From Actinomycetes bacterium (GTDB lineage Bacteria > Actinomycetota > Acidimicrobiia > Acidimicrobiales > Palsa-688), in the NCBI GenBank assembly GCA_021808665.1, contig JAKBBA010000137.1:1-8657 (forward strand): a stretch of DNA of 8,657 bases, given 5' to 3'. Under the pieces are notes generated by a model. It saw only the letters and a list, made by a program, of their open reading frames with translations. It was not told the DNA's origin and searched no databases. Made by a program: the position numbers and the translations under genes. Of this stretch, positions 1 through 6,014 are shown one piece after another (within the stretch, counting starts at the first letter, position 1; each line of letters opens with the position of its first letter).

Positions 1-229
1 GGTCGCGTTCCCGGTAGCGGGCGAACGGTTGAAAGATCCGCGGGAGTTCGGGTGGCTTCGAAAGGTCGAACAGCCACATATAGCTCCGATATGTGAAGTC
101 GTTTCTGACCGGGGAACGGCGGCTGTGTCCGACCTTTGCCTCGTAGAGCCAGGGTGTGTCTAGGGGTCGCGCTTCCCCGTCGACCCGCCACGGCACAGGG
201 ACTCCCCTGCCGTGAAGATCCAGCTTCAC
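1..229 (-). CDS. DUF1365-family protein, N-terminal part (cut by window edge)
   Basis: An open frame begins with GTG at 229-227 and stays open to the left edge, giving 76 codons; the rest of the gene lies outside the window. The GTG overlaps the stop of the upstream oxidoreductase gene by 4 bases (GTGA), the arrangement of translationally coupled genes, and a GGGGTGGA stretch just upstream can serve as ribosome binding site. The translated segment contains WLYEAKVGHSRR (residues 27-38), PVRNDFTYRSYMWLFDL (40-56) and RYRERD (71-76). These match the start of DUF1365 (COG3496) proteins, which typically read LYxGxVxHxRxxPxxHxFxYxxxMxxLDL. The biochemical role of DUF1365 is not established. The family is habitually encoded beside COG2907 oxidoreductases and cyclopropane-synthase-like methyltransferases, so a role in membrane-lipid modification is inferred. 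The family call is fairly sure; the function is not. Confidence 0.85.
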   Translation of the reverse strand, partial: MKLDLHGRGVPVPWRVDGEARPLDTPWLYEAKVGHSRRSPVRNDFTYRSYMWLFDLSKPPELPRIFQPFARYRERD

Positions 230-1548
230 CAATCCACCCCCAGAGACGAGGCGGCATTGACACCCGCCAGGCACCCGTCCTCGTGGAAACCCCACCCGTG
301 ATAAGCGCCTGCGAAGGCGAGCGTGCCGTCGTTGAGGCCCGGCAGCAGGCGTTGGGCGCGCACCGACCTAGGCGTGAAGATCGGGTGCTCGTAGAGCATT
401 TTCTCGATCACCCGGTCAGCGGCGATCCGCTCGTCGCAGTTGAGCGTCACAATGTGCGGGTCCGTGCCAGGTAGGCAGGCAAGGCGGTTCATGTCGTAGG
501 AGACAAGAGCGCGCCCCGCTTCGGGACGGCAGGCGGGCAGCAGATAGTTCCACGACGCGCGAGCCCCCGGTCGCCTTGGTAGGACACGATCGTCCCTGTG
601 CAGGGCGACTTCGTTTCGCGAGTAGGTGAACGCCTCGAGGGTGCTGCGTTCGGCGTCGGTGGGCTCGGCGAGCATCCGCAGCGCCTGGTCGGGGTGGGTT
701 GCCACGACCACCTTGTCGAAGTGTTCGGTCCCGCCCGTTTCGGTGTCAATAGCGACCGACGGGCTCCCGTCGCAACCTTGCGCGACTCGCGCGACGGACA
801 CGACCCGGGTCGAAAGGCGCACCTCGGAGAGACCCGCCACGGTCGCATCGACGTAGGTCTTCGAACCCCCGGCCACGGTGTACCACTGGTGGGATCCCCG
901 AACCGAGAGCATGCCATGGTTCGCTAAGAAGGAAAAAAGGTACCCCGCCGGGTAGTCGAGTGCCGTCTCGGGGGCGACGGACCACACCGCTGACACGACC
1001 GGCACCATGAAATGGTTGCGGAAATATTCCGTGAAACCCTTGGATGCGAGGAACTCACCGAGCGTCACGTTCCACTCCTGCGAGTCACGGTCGGCGAGCG
1101 CCACGACCGCTTTACGGGCGGCGCGATGGAACCGGTTGACCTCCACCAGCATCCACAGGAAGTTCCGGTCGACCACGGACCTCCGTCGGGCGAAGACCCC
1201 ACGAAAACCGATCGCTCCTGCGTACTCGAGCCCGCAACCGTCGCATCGCACCGACATGCTCATGTCGGTGGGCCGTGTCTGCACCCCGAGCTCGTCGAAG
1301 AGACGGACGAGGTTCGGATAGGTCACACGGTTGTGCACGATGAAACCGCTGTCCACCGCAATATCGCCGGCGTCCGACGTCGAGACAGTTCTGGTATGAG
1401 CGTGGCCGCCCAGGCGGTCGTCAGCCTCGATCAGCGACACGTCGTAGCGTCGCTGAAGCAGGTAGGCGGCAGTCAGGCCCGCCACTCCCGACCCGATGAC
1501 CGCCGCCCGCTCGCGCCGGGAGCTTCGAGCAGTCGGTGGCGTACCCAT
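226..1548 (-). CDS. FAD-dependent amine-oxidase-like oxidoreductase (COG2907 type)
   Basis: A 440-residue protein from ATG 1548. A TTG 42 bases further out (1590) is also in frame, but would add a non-conserved tail and overlap the divergent photolyase start. The N-terminus carries a Rossmann dinucleotide-binding motif (AAVIGSGVAGLTAAYLL, GxGxxG at residues 19-24), the acidic ribose-binding Glu41, and the RLGGHAHT motif (45-52) of flavin amine oxidases. DSGFIVHNRVTYPNL, WSVAPETALDYPA and the C-terminal AGAYHGWGFHEDG with the following Ala/Gly-rich FAD-contact segment are typical of the COG2907 'predicted NAD/FAD-binding protein' branch. No signal peptide is visible, so a soluble or peripheral flavoprotein is expected. 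Relatives sit beside DUF1365 and CFA-synthase-like genes, and some have been implicated in fatty-acid desaturation during furan fatty acid formation. An acyl-chain oxidation role is therefore inferred here. The gene is coupled by a 4-base overlap to the DUF1365 gene and diverges from the photolyase. Confidence 0.88.
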   Translation of the reverse strand: MGTPPTARSSRRERAAVIGSGVAGLTAAYLLQRRYDVSLIEADDRLGGHAHTRTVSTSDAGDIAVDSGFIVHNRVTYPNLVRLFDELGVQTRPTDMSMSVRCDGCGLEYAGAIGFRGVFARRRSVVDRNFLWMLVEVNRFHRAARKAVVALADRDSQEWNVTLGEFLASKGFTEYFRNHFMVPVVSAVWSVAPETALDYPAGYLFSFLANHGMLSVRGSHQWYTVAGGSKTYVDATVAGLSEVRLSTRVVSVARVAQGCDGSPSVAIDTETGGTEHFDKVVVATHPDQALRMLAEPTDAERSTLEAFTYSRNEVALHRDDRVLPRRPGARASWNYLLPACRPEAGRALVSYDMNRLACLPGTDPHIVTLNCDERIAADRVIEKMLYEHPIFTPRSVRAQRLLPGLNDGTLAFAGAYHGWGFHEDGCLAGVNAASSLGVDW

Positions 1549-1582
1549 TGCAGTGTCTTCGATGCTAGAACCGGGTTTGGAT
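1549..1582. promoter_or_regulatory. Short divergent intergenic region between oxidoreductase and photolyase starts
   Basis: Only 34 bp separate the two start codons, which read outward on opposite strands (ATG 1548 on minus, ATG 1583 on plus). No clear -35/-10 pair fits within these bases, so at least one promoter must lie inside the opposite gene's 5' end, or one or both transcripts are leaderless. Neither start has a strong Shine-Dalgarno sequence: GGGTTTGGAT directly precedes the photolyase ATG, and only a GAAG lies upstream of the oxidoreductase ATG. The geometry suggests shared regulation, but no operator could be identified. Confidence 0.4.
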
Positions 1583-3043
1583 ATGACCAAATCTCAACCC
1601 CACGGCACGGCAGCATCCGAGTACCCAGTCGCAGGCGATCGGAGCCGGGGGCGCAGTTCAGCAACGACGCTCGTCTGGATGCGCCGCGACGTCCGCCTAG
1701 CCGACCACCCCGCTCTCCGTGCAGCGCTCGACGCCTCCTCGAATGTTGTGGTCGTATACGTGTGGGACCCCGCCTTGATCTCAGGGAGCGGCGCGGCGCG
1801 CTTGGCGTTTCTATCCGGGTGTGTCGGATCCGTCGACGAGGAGCTACGGCGCCGATCGGGCGGGGGGATCCTGCAGCTCTATGGGCGACCCGCAGAGGTC
1901 CTCGCGGCGCTCGGCGCGCGGGTGGGCGCCGAGGCTGTCTATGCGACCGCGGATTTCGGTCCGTATGGAAGCCGCCGTGACGCTGACACCCGTGCCGCGC
2001 TCGCCCGTAATCGAGTGGATCTGCGCTTCGTGGGCACGCCTTACGCGGTGGCGCCCGGCGAACTGGTGACTGCCAGCGGAGGGCCGTTCCAGGTCTTCAC
2101 GCCCTTCTGGAAGGCCTGGCGCTCGCATGGCTGGGGACTCCCTCTCGAGACCCCCACGGACGCCGACTTGGCAAAGGTCACCCGGTTCGCCATCAGCGAC
2201 GACACCAGGGTGCCGAGGGCTGCGGACTTCGCCCCTACGCATACCGCCCCCGGCGAGCACTCTGCGCACGAGCGCCTCGAGGCCTTCCTCGCGGCCCACG
2301 TCGCCGACTACCGGGACCGTCGGGATCTGCCCGGCGAGGACGGAACGTCGCGGCTGTCTGCGTACCTTCGCTTCGGCTGCCTGCATCCCCGCCAGATCCT
2401 CTCCCGTCTCGACCCGACCAGCAAAGGCGGCGAGGTCTACGAGAAGGAACTCTGCTGGAGGGAGTTCTACGGGGATGTCCTCTGGCAACGCCCCGACGCC
2501 CGAGACCACCCCTACCGCCAGGGTTGGTCGCAGCTGGAGGTCGACGAGGGGCCCGAAGCGGACGAACGCTTCGAGGCGTGGGCAGCGGGCATGACCGGCT
2601 ACCCGATCGTCGACGCCGGAATGCGCCAGCTTTTGAGCGAGGCGTGGATGCACAACCGGGTACGGATGATCACCGCTAGTTTCCTCGTGAAAGACCTTCA
2701 CCTCGACTGGCGGCGGGGAGCGAAGTGGTTCATGGATCACCTCGTCGACGGGGACCTCGCCTCGAACCAGCTCGGCTGGCAGTGGGTCGCCGGCTCGGGA
2801 AACGACGCGGCACCCTTTTTCCGAGTGTTCAACCCGACGCTGCAGGGGGCGAAGTTCGACCCGTCCGGCAGCTACGTCCGCCGCTACGTCCCAGAGCTCA
2901 CGGCAGTCGACGTCCGGCACATCCACAGTCCTCACGAGCTCGCCGGATCGCTTCTCGGTGTCCCCGGCTACCCGACCCCGATAGTCGACCATCATTTCGA
3001 ACGCGACGTAGCCCTCGCCCGCTACAACCGGATGAGGTCCTGA
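1583..3043 (+). CDS. phr: Class I cyclobutane pyrimidine dimer DNA photolyase
   Basis: A 486-residue flavoprotein that splits UV-induced cyclobutane dimers using blue light. The start at ATG 1583 leaves a 28-residue low-complexity leader before the conserved TTLVWMRRDVRL (29-40); earlier in-frame starts would run into the divergent gene. The alpha/beta antenna domain is followed by the helical FAD domain: TSRLSAYLRFGCL (255-267), KELCWREFYGDVLW (288-301), signature TGYPIVDAGMRQL (338-350) and the NRVRMITASFLVKDLHLDW signature (358-376). The equivalents of E. coli Glu274, Trp277, Asn341 and Asn378 (Glu289, Trp292, Asn358, Asn395) are all present, as expected for a repair enzyme rather than a cryptochrome. 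Trp376 and Trp399 match E. coli Trp359 and Trp382 with identical 23-residue spacing, but the Trp306 position is Gly323. The gene is divergent from the oxidoreductase/DUF1365 pair, consistent with a light-stress module. The antenna cofactor cannot be told from sequence. Confidence 0.96.
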   Translation: MTKSQPHGTAASEYPVAGDRSRGRSSATTLVWMRRDVRLADHPALRAALDASSNVVVVYVWDPALISGSGAARLAFLSGCVGSVDEELRRRSGGGILQLYGRPAEVLAALGARVGAEAVYATADFGPYGSRRDADTRAALARNRVDLRFVGTPYAVAPGELVTASGGPFQVFTPFWKAWRSHGWGLPLETPTDADLAKVTRFAISDDTRVPRAADFAPTHTAPGEHSAHERLEAFLAAHVADYRDRRDLPGEDGTSRLSAYLRFGCLHPRQILSRLDPTSKGGEVYEKELCWREFYGDVLWQRPDARDHPYRQGWSQLEVDEGPEADERFEAWAAGMTGYPIVDAGMRQLLSEAWMHNRVRMITASFLVKDLHLDWRRGAKWFMDHLVDGDLASNQLGWQWVAGSGNDAAPFFRVFNPTLQGAKFDPSGSYVRRYVPELTAVDVRHIHSPHELAGSLLGVPGYPTPIVDHHFERDVALARYNRMRS

Positions 3044-3092
3044 TGCGGGCGGGCGGTCCGGTGGCGGCATTTGCCAACTAGCGTTGACCGGT

Positions 3093-4325
3093 ATGGGAGC
3101 GCTAGACGGTATCAAAGTGGTGGAAGCCGGTCTGCTGGTCCAGGCGCCGCAGGCCGCTGAGACGTTGTGCGCATGGGGGGCAGAGGTAATCAAAGTCGAG
3201 CTGCCCGGCTTCGGCGACCAGAGCCGGTGGCTGCCTACCTCGCCGGCGGAACCGAGGTCCGGCTATTTCGTAGGGTGCAACCGCGGCAAGCGGTCGGTGA
3301 CCGCCGACTTGAGGATGGACGCAGGACGCGAGGTGTTCCTGCGCCTTGCCCGCTGGGCCGATGTAGTGGTGACCAACTTCAAGCCGGGAACCATGGAGTC
3401 GTGGGGTCTCGGCTTCGACGACCTTTCGGAGGTCAACCCTTCTCTCGTAGTAGCGGCCGGGTCCACGTTCGGCCCGCTCGGCGAGCACGCGGCGAGGGAG
3501 GGCGCCGACCTGAGCGCTCAGGCTGCCGCCGGGCTCATCTCGACAACCGGCGCCGATGGCGAACCCCCCACACCTGTCGGTGCCACGATCGCAGACCACA
3601 TCGCTTCCCAGAACCTCGTTGGAGCGATACTGGCAGCGCTGGTGGCCAGGGGCCGTACCGGCCGGGGGCAGCTAGTCGAAACGTCGCTGGTGGGCGGCCA
3701 AATTTGGGCGCAGGCGAGCGAGTACACGGCGTATTTGTTGTCCGGAGAACTGCCAGGTCGAGCCAATCACGGCAACCCGCTGGTCCCGGGACTGTACTTC
3801 GTGCTTCCGACATCCGACGGTTGGCTAGCCATCGTCGGCGTCGTCGGACCCGCCCGGTCCCGCTTCTACGACCTAGCGGGACGTCCCGATCTCACCGAGC
3901 GCTACCGGCAGCCTTTCTACTTCGAGGAGGACAAGCGGGCAATCTACGAAGAGCTAGCCCCGATTTTCTCCAAGCGCTCGACCGCAGAGTGGTGCGCAGA
4001 CCTCGCTCAAGCGGGTGTCCGCCACGCCCCGGTCCGCAACTACGCCGAGGTCGTTGCCGACCCGGCCGTGTGGGAGAACGGCTACTTTGCTGTCGGCGGC
4101 GACGGCGCAACGGAGGAAGACTCCGTCATGTCCAACGCTGCGGAGCGATCCGGCACCCTCCCCGGGGCGCAAAGGGTTGTGTGTCCGCCTGTGCGTTTCA
4201 GTGGCACGCCAGCCAGGGTTTTGACGACCGCGCCGGAACTTGGCCAGCACACTGAGGAAGTCCTGCTCGAGCTCGGTTACGGCTGGGACGAAATCGCAGC
4301 TTTGAGCGCTTCGAAGGCCGTCTGA
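3093..4325 (+). CDS. CaiB/BaiF (class III) CoA-transferase
   Basis: A 410-residue protein from ATG 3093; a TTG nine bases earlier (3084) is the only nearby alternative, and MGALDGIKVVEAG is the usual family start. These enzymes move CoA between carboxylic acids through an aspartyl-CoA thioester. The visible family features are the N-terminal CoA-binding stretch LCAWGAEVIKVELPGFGD (residues 26-43), the NRGKRSVTADLR motif (63-74), WADVVVTNFKPGTMESWGLGF (88-108), and the catalytic-loop motif PVGATIADHIASQ with Asp168, which aligns with the catalytic Asp169 of formyl-CoA transferase. RTGRGQLVETSL follows as usual. Length is normal for the family. The acyl substrate cannot be predicted: relatives act on carnitine, formyl, bile-acid, benzylsuccinyl and methylacyl (racemase) CoA esters. 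It starts 49 bp after the photolyase stop on the same strand, so co-transcription is possible but no functional link is evident. Confidence 0.95.
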   Translation: MGALDGIKVVEAGLLVQAPQAAETLCAWGAEVIKVELPGFGDQSRWLPTSPAEPRSGYFVGCNRGKRSVTADLRMDAGREVFLRLARWADVVVTNFKPGTMESWGLGFDDLSEVNPSLVVAAGSTFGPLGEHAAREGADLSAQAAAGLISTTGADGEPPTPVGATIADHIASQNLVGAILAALVARGRTGRGQLVETSLVGGQIWAQASEYTAYLLSGELPGRANHGNPLVPGLYFVLPTSDGWLAIVGVVGPARSRFYDLAGRPDLTERYRQPFYFEEDKRAIYEELAPIFSKRSTAEWCADLAQAGVRHAPVRNYAEVVADPAVWENGYFAVGGDGATEEDSVMSNAAERSGTLPGAQRVVCPPVRFSGTPARVLTTAPELGQHTEEVLLELGYGWDEIAALSASKAV

Positions 4326-4363
4326 CACACGAGCAGCCCGGCACGTAGCCCGGACCGGAGAAA

Positions 4364-4395
4364 CACTTGTGGCGCCCCAAAGGGCGCCACAAGTG
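4364..4395 (+). terminator. Perfect 14-bp inverted repeat downstream of the CoA-transferase
   Basis: CACTTGTGGCGCCC (4364-4377) and its exact reverse complement (4382-4395) flank a four-base CAAA loop, forming a very stable GC-rich hairpin 38 bp after the CoA-transferase stop. No run of T follows on either strand, so it is not a canonical intrinsic terminator. Hairpins without U-tracts have been proposed as terminators or 3'-end stabilisers in actinobacteria. Its place between two same-strand genes fits that role, but a protein-binding palindrome (GGCGCC-centred arms) is also possible. Confidence 0.55.
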
Positions 4396-4599
4396 GAGCG
4401 GTCCAAGCGGCGGATCTCGGAACCGCTCTGCCTGAAGCGGGTGGCGGGTACCCACTCCAGGTGCGCTGGCCACACACCGCCGGCCGCCCCGGCTCGTATG
4501 CGTGACCTGGTTCTATACGCCCCTGCAAGTTACTGCCTGTCAACTTTACACGACGAAGGCGGCTGAATGTCAAGATCCCCGTTGCCAATCTGCTAAGAG

Positions 4600-5421
4600 A
4601 TGGTGTTAGCTCGTAGCGTGTTTGCCGTTATCCCCGAATACCAGCGGGCCGTAGTCTTCCGATTCGGCCGGGTACAAAGTGAACCGCGCGGCCCCGGCTT
4701 CATGTTCCGCCTGCCGTGGATCAACAAGATTGTCCGCGTCAACCTCCGGGTCGAAGTCGTCGACATCCCCTCGCAATCGGTCATCACGAAGGACAATGTC
4801 ACGATAGCTGTCGATGCGGTCGTGTACTTCCAGGTGGTCGATCCGATTCGGGCGATCATCGGTGTAGACAATTTTCGCTTCGCAAGCCAGCGCATAGCGA
4901 TGACAAGCCTGCGTTCCATCATCGGCCGCTACGAGCTGGACAGCCTCCTCGCTCACCGGGAGGACGTAAACAGCGAGCTTCGTTCGACGATCGCCCGCAG
5001 CACGGCCGAGTGGGGCGTCGAGGTACGCCAAGTCGAGATCCGCGACGTGACGCTCCCGCCCGAGTTGCTTCGTGCGATGGCCCGACAGGCTGAAGCGGAA
5101 CGCGAGCGCCGAGCGAAGATCATCGCGGCCACGGGAGAGCTGCAGGCGAGCGCGGAGCTTTCGGAGGCGGCCGACAAGATGGCTGCCAGCCCGGGGGCGA
5201 TGCAATTACGAACCCTTCAGACTCTCGCCGAGGTCGCAACCGGAAAAAGCTCGACGTTGATTTTCCCGATCCCTATCGAGCTGCTGTCGATGTTCAAACA
5301 GGGCGAATCGACCAAACCAGCGAAAGCACCCGAACCCGAAACGAGCGGGAAGGCGGCAGTCTGGGAACTCGACGGGCTGCCCGCCCAAGCGGAACTGTCT
5401 GCTCCGACGGAGCTAGAGTAG
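4600..5421 (+). CDS. SPFH/band 7 slipin (stomatin-like) protein lacking the N-terminal membrane anchor
   Basis: A 273-residue SPFH-domain protein. VIPEYQRAVVFRFGRV (10-25), RGPGFMFRLPWINKIVRV (30-47), VITKDNVTIAVDAVVYFQV (61-79), TSLRSIIGRYELDSLL (102-117) and the WGVEVRQVEIRDVTLP segment (138-153) follow the slipin pattern. A charged helical region (RAMARQAEAERERRAKIIAA, 158-177) predicts the coiled coil used for ring-like oligomers, then LQTLAEVATGKSSTLIFPIP (206-225). The last ~40 residues are a Pro/Glu-rich tail. Slipins normally begin with a hydrophobic membrane segment before the VxPEYxRxVVFR motif. Here only nine residues precede it, and an in-frame TAA at 4594-4596 blocks any longer start. 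No good ribosome binding site precedes ATG 4600, so a leaderless transcript or an eroded 5' end is possible. No NfeD-like partner is adjacent. Slipins are thought to organise membrane microdomains and regulate proteases; the exact role here is unknown. Confidence 0.9.
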   Translation: MVLARSVFAVIPEYQRAVVFRFGRVQSEPRGPGFMFRLPWINKIVRVNLRVEVVDIPSQSVITKDNVTIAVDAVVYFQVVDPIRAIIGVDNFRFASQRIAMTSLRSIIGRYELDSLLAHREDVNSELRSTIARSTAEWGVEVRQVEIRDVTLPPELLRAMARQAEAERERRAKIIAATGELQASAELSEAADKMAASPGAMQLRTLQTLAEVATGKSSTLIFPIPIELLSMFKQGESTKPAKAPEPETSGKAAVWELDGLPAQAELSAPTELE

Positions 5422-5431
5422 GGGGGCATAC

Positions 5432-5502
5432 GCGAGCGTAGTTCAGAGGCAGAACATCAGCTTCCCAAGCTGAGAACGCGGGTTCGATTCCCGTCGCTCG
5501 CT
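5432..5502 (+). tRNA. tRNA-Gly (anticodon CCC)
   Basis: A full cloverleaf can be drawn. The acceptor stem GCGAGCG (5432-5438) pairs with CGCTCGC (5495-5501). The D arm is GTTC/GAAC (5441-5444 with 5452-5455). The anticodon stem TCAGC/GCTGA (5457-5461 with 5469-5473) encloses the loop TTCCCAA. The T arm GCGGG/CCCGT (5478-5482 with 5490-5494) encloses TTCGATT. The anticodon CCC at 5464-5466 reads glycine codon GGG. The discriminator base is T5502, as in many bacterial tRNA-Gly. The CCA end is not encoded (CAC follows), so it must be added enzymatically. The gene starts 10 bp after the slipin stop. tRNA genes are common integration sites, and the sequence to the right looks like accessory DNA. 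Confidence 0.96.
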
Positions 5503-5566
5503 CACAACAAAGTCCAGGTCAGAGCCCATATTTCTATTGTTACCCCCAGAGGGTATCAGCCCGGCA

Positions 5567-5590
5567 TGCCACAAACGTGCCACAGTGGCA
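5567..5590. repeat. TGCCACA direct repeats with an inverted half-site
   Basis: TGCCACA occurs at 5567-5573 and again at 5578-5584, 11 bp apart (about one helical turn). It is followed directly by the inverted half-site GTGGCA (5585-5590), so TGCCAC-A-GTGGCA forms a palindrome at 5578-5590. Such phased sites are typical of DNA-binding proteins such as regulators or integrase/excisionase arm-site binders. The position 64 bp past a tRNA 3' end makes a relic attachment region conceivable. No integrase gene is present in the window, so this remains a guess. Confidence 0.4.
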
Positions 5591-5607
5591 AGTACTTTCG
5601 TCAGTTA

Positions 5608-5737
5608 GAACGTTCCGGACGGGACCTTGAAGGCTCGGTCCTGTAACTACCTCCAGCCGGTCAGCGGTTCCGTCGATGTCGCGACGCCTGCTCGTCCGAC
5701 CGTCACTAGGGGTGGCGGGATCGCCGGTTTCGCGCTC
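5608..5737 (+). repeat. Diverged direct repeat, copy A, with conserved hairpin core
   Basis: This segment matches 7475-7600 in the same orientation. The first 54 bases (5608-5661) are identical to the other copy at 49 positions by hand count. The remainder is weaker, with shared islands such as CGACCGTC and GATCGCCGGTT. The core can fold as ACGGGACC (5619-5626) paired with GGTCCTGT (5637-5644) around a 10-base loop. All eight base pairs are conserved between copies, while three of the five differences fall in the loop. This is more like a structured RNA or a mobile-element end than a coding sequence; strand of function is unknown. Confidence 0.65.
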
Positions 5738-6014
5738 ACGACACGGCTGCGTTGGGGGTCTGCAGGCGTAGTTATGAGCGCCGCTCGCGCGGGTCCTGTA
5801 GTGACCGTTCGGAGCGCGCGTCGGTGCGCCCCGTCTGAACAAGTGCTCCACGGAGGCCCACGCCCGAGCCGTCCTCTGTGCCCGCTGTCATGACCGGTCA
5901 GCGTCCGACGAGCTGGGACCGGAGGGCGGGATCTGGCGCCGCCCACCCATGACAACGATTCGCCGGCAAGGCCGCTCATTACCACGTCGGGCGCGGGGGT
6001 AGGAACGTCCTGTA

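Larger units (their letters stand above)
5503..6014. other. 512-bp non-coding stretch downstream of tRNA-Gly
   Basis: No convincing gene is present: the open frames on both strands are short, lack recognisable domains and overlap each other. The stretch holds a small hairpin TACCC/GGGTA (5541-5545 with 5551-5555) that may end the tRNA transcript, the TGCCACA repeat cluster (5567-5590), and copy A of the ~130-bp direct repeat (5608-5737). A lone GGTCCTGTA at 5792-5800 repeats nine bases of the core of copy A. Its last part provides the 5' region of the membrane-protein gene. Confidence 0.6.

Noticed and set aside
1012..1980. A 322-codon plus-strand frame across the oxidoreductase and photolyase 5' ends
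   Set aside because: It overlaps two well-supported genes and has no recognisable content.
1844..3193. A 449-codon open frame on the minus strand opposite the photolyase
   Set aside because: It is antisense to a clearly conserved photolyase and its translation shows no domain; high GC produces such long shadow frames.
3167..4255. A 362-codon open frame on the plus strand inside the CoA-transferase
   Set aside because: It is Arg/Gly-rich with no family features, and is out of frame with the conserved CaiB/BaiF protein.
4512..4543. A consensus TTGACA on the minus strand (4538-4543) with TATAGA-like bases at 4512-4517
   Set aside because: The spacing (20 bases, or 18 to a poorer CGTATA) is not good, and it would only transcribe antisense into the CoA-transferase, where no gene is present.
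5540..5985. Short open frames on both strands after the tRNA, some sharing look-alike peptides with the region near 7500
   Set aside because: The similarity comes from the DNA repeat; in the aligned frame all codon differences are non-synonymous, so coding is unlikely.
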